Positions 27,560 to 39,039 of a DNA stretch of 64,000 nucleotides are shown piece after piece (position 1 is the stretch's first letter; the number at the start of each line of letters is the position of its first letter). A model generated the notes under the pieces. The model saw only the letters and a list, made by a program, of their open reading frames with translations, was not told the origin of the DNA and did not search any database. The position numbers and the translations under genes were made by a program. Source of the DNA: Lingula anatina (Eukaryota > Brachiopoda > Lingulata > Lingulida > Lingulidae); the NCBI RefSeq assembly GCF_001039355.2, contig NW_019775003.1, positions 190,839 to 254,838 of the forward strand, in the 5' to 3' direction.

Positions 27560-28971
27560 AGTTTAAGCAATTTTTTTTGGTGAAATTTTCACTTTATCTC
27601 ATTCTGGCATTTCCAAAGTATGAACTTAAACTCTTATCAGCCTGAAGCCTTAGGGACCATTTCCAGACCCTATCACGCTAACTGTGGATCGTTCTATCTC
27701 CAAGTGAATTCTCGCTAAACTGCAATCAATGTAAGTGGCTTAGCTGTCTGTCACGCCTACTGAAACTGGCATGCCAGAATCTTAAGCTGCTTAAGCTGAA
27801 AGCAATTTAGTGAGAAACCCCTTGGAATTGGATTGATCCTGTTAGATTGATCTAGGTATGGGAACTAAGTCTAATGCTTGTTACACATTTTACTTTCATC
27901 CTAATCCACTGTTATGCAGAATTAGAATTTGATGTTGGCTATGCAGTTACAGTAAGCATAATACATCAGTGCATCAGAATTGACAGTGTCCTATTTTCAA
28001 CATTTTTATTTTCTGGTTTTTGTCTGTACATTTGACAGCTTTGCTGCCTTGTTAATTAATACATTTCAGAATTCCAAATAAAAGTTAGTGTGAAGTAAAG
28101 AGTATTTGCGTTATTGTTTTAGATTCAAGTTATTTTTTTTAGTATTCCCGTGATAAAAATGTCCTTGTTAAAATACTTAATTAAAAATTGACAGACTTGA
28201 TTCAGATAATATTAATCAAAACTAAAGATCTAATGTTTTGTAAAATATTTGATGGTATATTTTCTTTACTACATGGCTAAAATAATAATTTTTAGGAGCT
28301 AAGACCAAAAAACTGATGCGGAATCAAGCTGCCTTACCTGAAGCTTCTGGTGTGGCTAAGAAAATGTCAGCATTCAAGAACATGGCAGAAGTACAGGCTA
28401 CGTATGATTCAGAGGTAGCGGTAACTGCTGCACCTGAATTTGAGGTGAAAAGGTCTGTATTTGGTGGCAAAATGAAAAAGAAGTCAAAGAAACCCATGCC
28501 CATGTCAGTGGATAGTCCTCCTCCACCTATGGCTATGGCAATGGTGAGTTTGATATTAACCAGGTGGTTCATCTTATGTGCTAAGTAATCTTTTAGGAAA
28601 TTTTTTTCTTATTGTCACCTTAATTTGCAACCATCAAGTTATTTCAAAAATGCATTGTAAATGTGTAAATGTGCTAAATGAGGCCAGTATTAAACTAGTC
28701 CAAAAAGGCCTCAATAGCTCAAACTTTGGAAAGATTTGCCAAAGATTTGCCAAGTAGAAGGCCCCCCTGTAAGTTATCTGTCAGTTGTGTTGATGTATAT
28801 GAATATGACCTATGTATATGATATGCTAATGTTATTGAATGGTTGATATTTCAGAGCAGTGCCCTAGATCATTACGAAGTTTCAGAAGGCAACATAGACT
28901 ATGCACAGACAAAGCGTTTGGTCAGTAAATCCATGGCACAGAACAAAATAAAGAAAGCTAGTAAATTTTAG
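22859..28971 (+). CDS. vWA-domain protein, vwkA-like but without alpha-kinase domain, 386 aa
   Basis: Coding exons: 22859-22999, 23518-23695, 24707-24856, 25173-25351, 25563-25710, 28296-28543 and 28855-28971. All junctions are GT-AG and in phase; total 1,161 bp. The acceptor at 22834/22835 lies just upstream of the ATG, so the 5' UTR is spliced. Residues about 25-215 form a von Willebrand A fold with a complete metal-binding (MIDAS) set: DCTGS (D33, T35, S37), T110 in GGDTPEA and D139 in FIADAPPHG. The EYRDHP and YTVGCEP motifs are those seen in the vWA module of vwkA-type alpha-kinases and related proteins. The rest is a charged, coiled-coil-prone stretch (EEVTLQ..EELDDEE), a lysine-rich patch and a Pro/Met-rich patch, ending in a basic tail (KIKKASKF). 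No alpha-kinase domain is encoded here or in the 1 kb that follows. No signal peptide is visible, so it is probably cytosolic. A role in protein binding is inferred from the fold; the specific function is unknown. Confidence 0.88.
23308..23421. mobile_element. 114-bp MITE between TTAA sites
   Basis: Inverted ends of about 45 bp (GACCTGCACAAAAGTC at left, GGGTAGCACAAAATTC at right on the reverse strand) share GTTAGCACTCC. Each end is bordered by TTAA (23304-23307 and 23422-23425). A TTAA duplication is typical of piggyBac-type elements. It lies in intron 1 of the vWA coding region. Related inverted sequence occurs at about 32985-33392, and a single arm near 34997-35028. Confidence 0.65.
24015..24043. 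repeat. (TG)n microsatellite
   Basis: Pure TG repeat within an intron of the vWA gene. Confidence 0.95.
26744..26829. repeat. Two-copy 43-bp tandem duplication
   Basis: A 43-bp unit starting TTCAGGGTTATAAAG is repeated head to tail with one substitution (ATTGATTTT against ATTAATTTT). It is recent and intronic (vWA gene intron 5). Confidence 0.85.
27030..27508. other. CpG/GC-rich island inside an intron, possible mobile element
   Basis: This stretch is much richer in G+C and CpG than its AT-rich surroundings, with repeated GTGCGG/GAGCAAA/GCGCGC motifs. GTGTGCGGG occurs at several points, and the right end is GTGTGCGGGCCCC followed by TTTAAATTATA and a TA microsatellite. No open frame of note is present. 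It interrupts the 2.6-kb intron before vWA coding exon 6. It may be an inserted element whose left border I cannot fix, or an internal CpG island. Confidence 0.4.
27510..27543. repeat. (TA)n microsatellite
   Basis: TA repeat followed directly by a poly-T run to about 27560, abutting the GC-rich segment. Confidence 0.95.
27653..27871. mobile_element. Inverted-repeat MITE (copy 2)
   Basis: This has the same layout as the element at 14483-14735: outer GGGACCATTTCC at left against CATACCTAGATC..GATCC near the right end, and an inner inverted pair around TTAAGCTGAAAGCAATTTAG. It is more diverged than copy 1. It lies in vWA intron 5 beside the GC-rich island. Boundaries are approximate. Confidence 0.6.
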
Positions 28972-30010
28972 ACAGATAACCAATAACATTTGTTAAAAAT
29001 GTGCAGAAAATATGGTATTTGTTGCAACAGGCTAATGATAGGATACTGTTAAATGTTATTAGGTTATGTTGCATATTTTACATCTTAAATATGCACTGAA
29101 TGTTAAGATTTAAAATTTCCTTCATTTTTTCAAATATTGATCACTTCTATATTTTTTAATTTAGAATTTACCAAACGTGGTACCATTCTTTTATGTATTA
29201 TAATAATTTGTTTACACGACAGTTTGTGATAGTTTTGTTGTGATACATAATTTTTTTTTGTTTTAAATATGATTAAAATGCAATCTTTTAATACTCTGTG
29301 GGTGCAATTTTTATTTATGGAGATGCACTTTTAAAAAACATTCCAATTTTGTGAGTTAACCGTTTTAGAAAAACTATCTAACTTGTTGTCAGTCCAATTA
29401 TACTATGCAAGGTGTTTAATTTTAGTTCAGTGTCAAGGACTAGTTGTGCCTTTAACATTTACAATTAAAAATGATTGCCAGTGTTCTAAATGGTTAGTAA
29501 AACAGGGTATATCAGATGATACTATGTGTGGATTTTTTTTCTATGGACAGAAAACAAGCAGTTGCTCTAAACACTTTTTACCACTGATAACCTGGAATCA
29601 GTGGCACAATCTCTTTTTCAAGCAGCAAAGAAACAACGTATTACTCCATATAATCATTTTATATGTGACAAGGAATAAAAAAGCTGGAATTTATGGAAAC
29701 TGTATTTTTTGTCAATAAATCCATATGTATAATCTTCAGGATGCTTTCTATGAACATTGTTTAATCTTTTTTCAGCAGGTCAGGTAATATTCCTAATCTT
29801 ATAAATTAATAAAAAAACTCAATGACAACAAAGCTTGTCTTTGTTTCTCTATATAAAAGAGAACTGCCCACAAACATGGCATGACAAATTTTTTCAATCA
29901 TTTCACTGGTTGTTCAGTGTCAAGGACATTATGTCACTGATGGTGTCACATTCACATCAGTCTTTTGTTACAGTGACATTGTTTATGTCTGCCATGCTGA
30001 AATGATGACA
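28972..30010. other. Convergent 3' ends of vWA gene and MRPL21
   Basis: This 1-kb gap separates the vWA stop codon (plus strand) and the MRPL21 stop codon (minus strand). It is AT-rich and is expected to hold both 3' UTRs; an AATAAA on the plus strand lies near 29714. A 111-codon open frame at 29383-29718 (plus) has no recognisable domain and lies inside the presumed 3' UTR, so it is not called a gene. Confidence 0.55.
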
Positions 30011-33000
30011 TCAAACTGCTGTTATTGAATCTGTATCAGTCTGGTTGTTTTGGTCCAGTGAAAGGATTTCTATACTGTTTATCCTTAGAAAACACAAATG
30101 ATCTCGGGATACTGAAAAAGAAAGACTACTTCAGTCTTGCATTACTACTATAAATGAGAATATACATAATAATACAGATATGAATAATCTTCAGGTAAAA
30201 GATTACTTGCAGATATGTTTAGCACTGAAAGAACAAAGCCAATCAAGTGTTGCAGTAATTTGTATTCATTTAAACTATGTAAATTCATTGAAATCATGTT
30301 TTTCTTTCAACATTATTAATGCCAAAACAACCGAAGGAACAAATGTGTGAAGTTCACTGTTGACTGACTTACATTTAAGATTTCTATACTGCTTTCTTCT
30401 TTTAAATTTGAAGACTGGTTTCACAACATCTAGTGTTTTTTCAATCACTGTTGCCTCCACTCGAACCATGTTTAGACTACAAATGTGAAAATATATGACA
30501 TTCATTTATTATAGTTTACTAGTATGTGCTTATCATGGCACAGTAAATGTAAGTAGAATCACATTTTTCATTTATTACTTTCCCCAAGGTTAATATTCAT
30601 AATCTATCATCTTAATTTTAAGATGAAGAAACACTGGACTTGTATTTCTATGAACATAAAACAAACCTGAGTATTGGTCTTCCTATTAGTGTGAAGTTGT
30701 TGCCGCCAACCATCATGACCTACATGTGTAATAACAGAAATTGTGGTCAGAATTCTTCAACAAGTATATATACTGTTAGCTAAGCAATTAATATTAGGGT
30801 CACAAATTGGGTGTAATAAAGATTCAACTCAGAATGCATGTAGCTGTCACATTTGTAAGGGGCCATTTAGAATAGGAAACTAACTAGTCTAAGGGTCAAA
30901 TATGGCTGACCTACTTGAATACTTCCCCAGGGGATATCTATTCAGTGTTTATTACAGATTAGACATCAAGCTTTGTAGTGGGTCACCATATTTGACCCCC
31001 GGACTACTTAGTCCCTATTCTGAATGGGGCCTAAGATTTTTGTGCAGAGATTTTAGCACATAATTCCTTGTAGTATGTTAACTCCTAATTCTTGTGAGTG
31101 AGTCAGATACTGAAATTCCACAATATAACATCCCAATACCCTGTGTAAAATAAATGATGAAGCATCTATACATGATCTTTAGTGTGACTATACCTTTTGC
31201 AAACGTATCCTGTCACCAACATTGGCTGTGATGTTTGAATTCATCACTAAAGTGTCCTCTGTAGTCACTTTCCTCTGTGTACCGAACAAGAACACCACAG
31301 CAAATAGGCGCCCTCTATTTAAGTTCTGCAGCTCGGTGTCTACCTGGTTAATAACAGCTGGAAACAAAACAGACACATGTGTACACAAAAACTCAATTCT
31401 GACAAAAATTAGCCAAAAACTATATTAAAATATCTTATCTTTTTACCTTTCTTAAAACAAACTGAATACATTACTATACAAAAAACTGTCTTTTACATTA
31501 TGGACAGAAAATGTGAGAAAATGCATGCATTTATTTATTATATTTCACATTCATATTTAATACGGTAAGGATACAGTGGCAATTCAGATTGATTCATAGG
31601 ATCATTTATATACAATTATCATAAGCTAGAAAATCCCATTACCTATGTCAGAGGGAAATTCTTCATCTTTCTGTTCAGTTTCATGAGGTTCTGCAGCAGT
31701 GCTGAACTCTTTATGGCTTAAAAGTGAACAAAAAAAATTTAACATGCATCATGTTTCTGAAAAGTAACTTTCCCAACATGAAATGTCCAAAACAGGCGTA
31801 AACAGACCATCCTTACACCACCCACTTACAAGATCCACTCAAAATAAAGAAATAATGACCTTTTAAGCAGAAATATTGGTTTATATTTTAGGCATATACT
31901 AGTACATGCCCACAGAGATAAAACAATAACAGCAACATAATGCCTTGCTGATGACACCAAACAGTCTATTTCATGGCATATTGTTGACTGATCTAGACTA
32001 TGTAGAAGTTGATTTAGGTTTTAACTTCACCACTAAATTTTTAACATCATAATTAAAATGGCTGACCGAATGAGATAAAATTAGACATTTCAGTAACTGC
32101 ATCATCATAGCAGAGGTAGCACAGTCTGTCATGCAATCTGATGTACAGTGCTGTGATCTTCATATAAGCAATATGAGATTCTGTGATATACCTACTATAA
32201 TCATGTCAAAATATTGTTCTCTAGTGACATATTCATTGTTCAAGAACACATTTTAAGTGAATTAAGGCCAAAATGACAAGCACAATCTTGATCAGACACA
32301 ACTTCTACACATTCCTCTTATGCACAAAGACATACACACAAACATGTCACACAATAATAAATGAAAGGATATTTTTGTTCAACTGAGGCTAGAACTTTAA
32401 AGATTTGTTCACTTGAGTAAAAATCACTGAGATGAACTTGGATTTAATGATAATGTTAGATTCATCCCATCCATAATGAACCCAGTGATAAATGATGGTC
32501 CAGAGGTGTTTTCTTTCTGATCTCGATGGTCCTTTCTATGATGGCCTTCTATGCATTTTTACCTCCTCAGTGTACACTAGGATTTTGTAGGAGCATATGT
32601 GTCCAGTCGAGCCATAAAATAAACTATATAAAATACTTACTTTAGTTTTGAATTAAGTAATGTTGATGCTTTTTCTCGGTGACAAGAGGATGTACTGTAT
32701 TTACAATGTGCTGGGTGGACTGGAGCAACTTTATCTAAAGACAAAATATAACAAGAAAATTACTATTCTGTTATAATGTTACACTGTTGTGTTGCATTGA
32801 CTCAGGAACTTTCATAGTACCAAATACATTAATCCGAGCTAAGGACCAAGTTGCCTCAGTTCAAGGCTTTAAATGCTACGCAGGTAAGGCCTTATAACAA
32901 TCTGTGTTAGAAACTTTCACAACTATATGTGGCATCACAGTACAAATGGCACACAGATCTGCTAACACTACTGCATAGCTGGAATTACAATGTAGCATTA

Positions 33001-33124
33001 AATTCATGCCTTGGCACTTCCATTAACGATTTTGATATTATGATGTGCTAATGCATGAAAGCAGAGGCCTCAAAGAATGTAAAAGGAAGGCCAGTTTCCT
33101 AGCCAGCCACAGTGTCAGGGCTCT

Positions 33125-33163
<39 letters not shown>

Positions 33164-33801
33164 TATCTCTCAGCTCTGTTGATGAGAAAGCTAGTAGATC
33201 TTGCAGGAGTGTGAAAGCTGAAGGGATGAGATATAAAATAAAAATTTGAGAGCTCCTGTCCAGCCACTAGTGCAAAAACTGGTATCTATTTGACAATTTT
33301 GAGGACTTTGCTTTCATACTGTATGTTACCACAGTGTAGATATCAAAATCATCAATAGGAGTGTCAATGCGTGAATTTCGTGCTAGGCTAGAATAAACAG
33401 ACAGAAAGTAAAACGTAACAAACTGGCTCATGAACCAATGAAAATTGACATTATTTTCGAATGATATGCTTCAATTAATGTGCGACGAACAACACAGAGA
33501 TTCCTTAGGATCTGGATATATATAGCCCCGAGAGTTGGTAACACAGGGCGTTATAAGGCCTGACACCTGAGGGACCAAACCTGAGGCATCGGACCGACAA
33601 ACCTAGCTAGGCAACGCAGAATAGAGCGTCTATTTCGAAAAACGCTTGGATTGAATAAACATTTACTGGTATAAAAGTCAAATCTAAAGGATAAACCATT
33701 CGCTTACATGCCATTTGACCAGCAACACTGCTTCCTGTAAGATTAAGACGCCCAAACTGTCGAGCGATCCGTAGAACGTGACTTGCACAGGAGGTTGACA
33801 T
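30011..33801 (-). CDS. MRPL21: Mitochondrial ribosomal protein bL21m, 227 aa
   Basis: Seven coding exons: 33801-33708, 32734-32641, 31716-31643, 31357-31194, 30719-30667, 30476-30373 and 30111-30011. They sum to 684 bp and all junctions keep phase. The first 30 residues carry Arg and hydroxylated residues but no acid, as a mitochondrial targeting presequence should. The bL21 body starts near residue 90 (FAVVFLFGTQ..VTTEDTL) and shows NVGDRIRLQKVMMVGGNNFTLIGRPIL, the EATVIEKT strand and the basic KFKRRKQYRNLK motif. The final exon supplies FLRINSIEI, which matches the usual C-terminal strand. It is a structural protein of the large mitoribosomal subunit, binding 23S-like rRNA. Exon 6 has a donor (AAAT|GTAAGT); reading through it would give a longer, unrelated tail ending at 30275, so the spliced form is preferred. 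Confidence 0.9.
30859..31031. mobile_element. 173-bp PIF/Harbinger-type MITE with TAA target duplication
   Basis: The ends are inverted repeats of about 50 bp: GGGGCCATTTAGAATAGG at left and GGCCCCATTCAGAATAGG (reverse complement) at right, both continuing into ACTA..AGTC and GGTCAAATATGG. It is flanked by TAA on both sides (30856-30858 and 31032-31034). The 3-bp TWA duplication and G/C-rich tips are characteristic of PIF/Harbinger. It sits in the intron between MRPL21 coding exons 4 and 5 and has no coding capacity. Confidence 0.85.
32985..33392. repeat. Long inverted repeat with nested (TA)n, probable MITE
   Basis: About 90 bp at the left (AAATTCATGCC..GGCACTTCC..AACGATTTTGATAT) is matched in inverted orientation at the right (GATATCAAAATCATCAATAGG..GTGTCAATGCGTGAATTT). 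The centre holds a TA microsatellite (about 33129-33161) and further inverted pairs around CTCTCAAATA/ATTTGAGAG. The arms share the CACTCC..GCATGAATTT..GTGCTA theme with the element at 23308-23421. It is in intron 1 of MRPL21. Confidence 0.7.
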
Positions 33802-34340
33802 CTTGGTATGTGCAAGCGCGAGTTACAAAAATTACAGTTACACTAAACTAAACGGATATATCAAATAGATACGTAGATGTAACAAGGAAAAGTGCGTTGT
33901 CCTACTCAAACGTAATATTTGTATTTGTTTGGTTTTGTCCTCTAACAAACAAAGATCAGTTAAATATATTTGTATAAGTGCTCTGTATCAACTTTCCACG
34001 TGCCTCGGTTTTCCAGTTTACAGACTCCAATATGCCGAAAAACAAACGAGAAAGGTCTCGTGTTGAAATTTTGATGAGAACCAGTCGGCAAAAAACTCAA
34101 CATTGAGATTTTAATTCTTATACATTCTAATTATAAAACTAATTACTGGTAAACTTTGTCATTCTCCCCCTAAAATATCCAAAACGTCAAAAATGCGTGC
34201 CACCCGAACGTCTGTAGCAACCGAAAACGAGGTTTAAGTATACACAATTTCAATTTCACGCAAGAAACCCACCGTCACATTATCTCCAATATTGGAGTCA
34301 CCCCAGATAGGTAGCCAGTTTCCCTGCGAAAGTTGGTAAG
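33802..34340. promoter_or_regulatory. Probable bidirectional promoter of MRPL21 and the glutamate carrier
   Basis: The MRPL21 start codon (minus) is at 33801. On the plus strand a good donor (GTTG|GTAAGT) near 34335 would end a non-coding first exon for the carrier gene, which needs one because an acceptor lies just 5' of its coding start. This 0.5-kb stretch between them has more CpG than its surroundings and no obvious TATA box. Shared promoters of this kind are common for mitochondrial housekeeping genes. Start sites are inferred. Confidence 0.45.
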
Positions 34341-36446
34341 TGTTAATTGTTGGCAAAATTATACCATTTGAACAGAAAACGAGTCAAAGAAGTTACAAGG
34401 TGCAAGCTGACCTTGAAATTACAATGCACATGTACTTATGCATTTGATTTTAATTATCGATGTTCCTCTCATAGTCAGTATGTCATGAATTTGATCACTA
34501 AATGCTTTTCAAATGGGTAAGTTTTATAATTGTTTTTTGTTCCAAGGCTTCGTTTACTTGTATGTTCAGAGGTTTGCAACATATACATGTATGTTGATTG
34601 ATAATTTGTATTTTCTAATGATAATTATATATAATATGTTATTTTTATATTATAAAAATTATTTTAATGAAGCCTTGAAACAATTTCCACTGGTTATGAT
34701 GTTTCAGCCATGCAGTTTTTTTTTTTTTTTGTTTTTGTTTTTTTGTTTTAAGAAAATTGGTCGGTTTGTCATATTTTGCAGACAATGACCTTATGACTAG
34801 CACATCCACAGAACCAGACAACAGTTAAGTGTAATAGTGCTAGCTGTTATTATCCAGCAGTTACTGTTGTTGGTTCAGACAAATCCAATATTCAGTTATG
34901 TTATAACAATTTAACTGGAAGTGTTGTGCAGTTTTTGTGACCTGTAAAGAGCATGTCCTGACCTAGTTCCTGAGCACAGACAGTGCATATCAGAATAGGA
35001 GTGCTAACGCATGAATTTTCGTGCTAGTCCTGACCCTATGACTTTTACAACTATAACAATGTATACAGTCTGACCCACTTTTTAGATGTTGAAAAGTTCA
35101 CAAAATACTAAGGTCATGTACAGTTTTGTCATTTAAGTTAAATATTTTTTGTGTTATGTTTTTTCAAAAGTCTAAACTTTGGAAAGTATACTTCAGTACC
35201 ACCACCAGCCATAAAAAATTACACAAATGAGCGTAGGTCAATTTGTTGCTTTGCAAACCTCAGGAAAGTGCAATTGGACGAGGCTCAAAATTGCATTATT
35301 TACCTAACAAGGTTCAACAAAGTGTATGAATATAACTCTGTTTTCTCTAGACATATTTGACAGAATGCATGAGTAGGAATTTATAGAATGATGCTGATAC
35401 ATCAGCTGAACATCGGCATTTAGATTCCAGTTGTGCATTGTGGAGAAACTAATTAAATTTATGTGCTTTAATCCATTAAACGAGATATGATGAGGATGAT
35501 ATAACCTTTTTCTAAGGTTTGATGAAGCACATATATTTGCTACATATTCAGACATATTGTGCCACGTGGCTTATTACATGGTTACTGATGCAATGGTTGT
35601 TTGGTTCAGTGTGTTAATTGTGACAAAACTTGAATATCAGTTTTTATACCCCAGCAGATGTTGAAAGCAAATTATTTAGACATAATGTATCTTGGGTCTT
35701 TAGTGGTATTGTAGTAGAAATCGGTTATACCTGGCAATTAGCAAGGTGTGTTTGACAGCTTTTCATACTTCTCTTTCATGTATATCACAAATACATCTCA
35801 CAAACTCCCAGCTGTCCTGTGGTGCATCTGTTACATATAGTAGTGAAAAAAATGAGTTAAAATCTATTGACATATATGTGATGCATTCTGTTTAATGTAC
35901 TGAAAATTTGAATTTAAATATGCTGATAGATGCTGTATATAATCAAGTTTATTGTTTGGTTACTTTATTGGTCATATATATCAGTTAGTGTTTGTGTCTG
36001 CTCTCTAAGTCTGAGCTGACTTATTTAAAACTACAATTTCATAAACTGAGCTGACAGGATGTTGGTCTGACTTGCTATCATTTGTATTTATAAAGACAGG
36101 TATACGTAATTATAAAAGCAATGTATACACCTCGCTTAGCTTATAATTAAAAGTCAAAGCATGCGATATGATGTATAATAGGTAGGAAATAATTAGAGGC
36201 TCTTTGTTTGATGTTATGATCACAGAATGTGATATTTACTATTTCATGTTTACATTATAGGAAGTTTAGGTTCATTAAGGGAGGCCATGATAGTTAACAA
36301 TCTAGATTTCAAAATTATGTCTGTCTGTAAATAGAATCTTTAACATTTTAAATCATCTCCAACTGAGGTAGACCAGATTAATTAAGACCTTATATATTTC
36401 AGTTGTTCTTTCTCTTAGATGAATCTGTAGCGAGGAACTCCTAATC
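34341..36446 (+). other. Presumed 5' intron and UTR of the glutamate carrier
   Basis: No coding exon is visible here. Acceptors at about 36404 and 36420 precede the start codon, so the last 26-40 bp are 5' UTR. Near 34997-35028 there is a single arm of the AGGAGTGCTAACGCATGAAT repeat also seen at 23308-23421 and 32985-33392. A poly-T/G tract lies at about 34718-34746. Confidence 0.5.
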
Positions 36447-39008
36447 ATGGTGGCAGGGACTGTTGACAAACCGCTCACATTTGCGTAAGTTTAACTCACA
36501 TAGAAAGGTTGGGAAGTGGTAATATCAGTAATGTTGGAATTTTGTGTGTGCATTTAATTACAACTTCTTTCTTGCACAATCCCAAGGATAGAGTCTACAC
36601 ACCATATTCTCAGTTATTGATGAAAAATAAAATTTTTAAACTTAAAACTCTGATTCATATGAAAAGAAAGCACATTTCCTATTTGAAATTAAAAATTAAA
36701 TAAAATAGTTTGGTATGCATGTTATAATGAAACATGAATGTAAGAAGAGAATGGGGATGGTCTTTGATTTTGTATATAATTTGCAGGACTTGTGTTTTAT
36801 TTCAGGGGCATTCCCAAGATTCTTAATGGTGCTATGGCTGGCCTTGTTGGGGTGACCTGTGTATTCCCAATTGATCTAGTTAAGACAAGGTTACAAAATC
36901 AACAAGTTGGGCCCAATGGAGAACTTATGTACAAGAACATGTGAGTGCACCTTAGACTTTTTCTTATTGCACCTTAAAATGATGAGTATGAACTGTTACT
37001 AAAGACATACAAATGTCATAAGATGTGAAACATTTCACATTTGAAGACTCTTTTTCAGTGAGTGATTCATAAAAATAAATTTTCTGATCAACTATGGCAA
37101 TTATAAATTCTGTAAAATATTCCTGCTTTAATACTCAGTTTAAGGTGTGTACACTACTTGTATATTGGCAGTTAATACCACTTAGTCTTTTAAAAACTTC
37201 AGGCGTGATTGTTTTATAAAGACATGGAGGAACCAGCCGTACCTGGGGATGTACAGAGGTAGAGATGTTTTCTGATATGGTGTAGTAGGCACCAGGGGTA
37301 AATAAAAACTATGACCCTACATTTAACCTTAGTCACTGCTGTGCCTCTCTTCTAAAATATAGCAGTTCTAAAGAATTTCTGTATTTTGTATATACTGCAC
37401 TTATAAGTCTTATTTGTTTATAATTTTTTAAATAAGTAGATTTTTGTCGTTTTTACAAAAATTTTTCTATAACAAATGCAAAAAATCAACATATTCATGA
37501 TTTGACAAAAACTGGAAATTCTTTTTTTTTTTCACTGTTTTTCCCTGTATGTCTAGTGAAAATGACATTTTGTCAAATAAAATACAAAGTATGAACTGCT
37601 TCTTTAGGATGTGTGCAACGTTTCAGTGTAAAGTACATGAAGAGTTATGAAACACTTTGTTCACACTGACAATTTAAGGTCAGAATTGCACAATTTCAAC
37701 TGTCTGATTACGCAGTTTAAGTTTTGATTTTTCTATGATCTGCATGCTTATTTTGTTAACATTTGCATAAGATATTTCTTGACAATTACAACTGTCTGAC
37801 TCTATAGCAAAAGCATTATTTCTATTAAATAATATTTGTTGGATTTTCTTCCTTCAGGTGCTGGGGTTAACTTGTTGCTGATAACACCAGAGAAAGCTAT
37901 CAAACTGGTGTGCAATGACTTCTTCAGACACCGAATGGGAGAGGGGACGTAAGTTAAAATAATATGCAACAAAAATAGCTATGCCCATTTCAAAATTACT
38001 GTGTTAAAAATTGTATAGAATCAGATGGCAATTTATATAAGAAAGAAGCATATCAGTTTGTATGTAAGCAGGATGGTTCTAATTTCAGTGGTCAGCTGAC
38101 ATTTTTTGGTGCATTAGTATCTGGTGCTGGTGCAGGGTTATGTCAGATTGTTGTTACAACTCCCATGGAACTCCTGAAAATACAGCAACAGGATGCGGGA
38201 CGCATTAACACAGGAGCAGGTAGGAAAATTCTGAGTCGGTAACTGGGTTCATTGCTTGGAGAGTCTTGCCTTATGTTTTACCTTTTAAATCTGAAATAAA
38301 ATTTTTAGATAGCCAAAATTTCAGCATAGTCTCATCTTATATGCTATCCACACCTAACATTTCTTTGTACTGGCACACTGCACATACTGTATAATCAAAC
38401 TTGCTTCTCAGGAATGCAAATTCGATTTTCGATTTTGATGATTAGGAAATGCTGCAGCTGTCAATGCCAAAAGAATCACAGCTACACAAATGGCAAAGAA
38501 GCTAGTTGCTGAGAAGGGCCTGCCAGGGCTCTACAGAGGTTTCGGTTCTACGGCCCTCAGAGATGTACCATTCTCTGCCATTTATTTCCCTCTTTTTGGA
38601 TACTTACAAAAGCTAGTAAGTTGCACAGAAGTATCGATATTATTTCTCCATCTGGATTACCAGACCCATTCCTGAGCTGCAGATTTTCTTAGATGATCTT
38701 GTTGCTTGTCAAGGTACTGCAGTCTGCTCAACATGACCTTTACTTCACCTAATAGGTACCTGTCCATCAACTTATGCTTCCATAGCAAAAAGGTCTTACC
38801 CTTTCTATATAATGTATTTGAGCACATCTAGCAGTATTCAGAAGCCAGTTATCATTGACCTTTTTAGTTTTCAGCAGTAGTGTAGAGAAATGAGCCGACC
38901 TGTTTTAATTGCTTGAAAAATGAAGTTAAGGGCATAAGATTTAGAATCTTGGGATATGTGATATTGCATGAATGTGTTCCTGTTTATTCAGTTTTATATG
39001 GCAGTAAA

Positions 39009-39039
<31 letters not shown>

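Noticed and set aside
29383-29718. A 111-codon plus-strand open frame
   Set aside because: No recognisable domain; it lies in the likely 3' UTR of the vWA gene, and no splice sites connect it to another exon.
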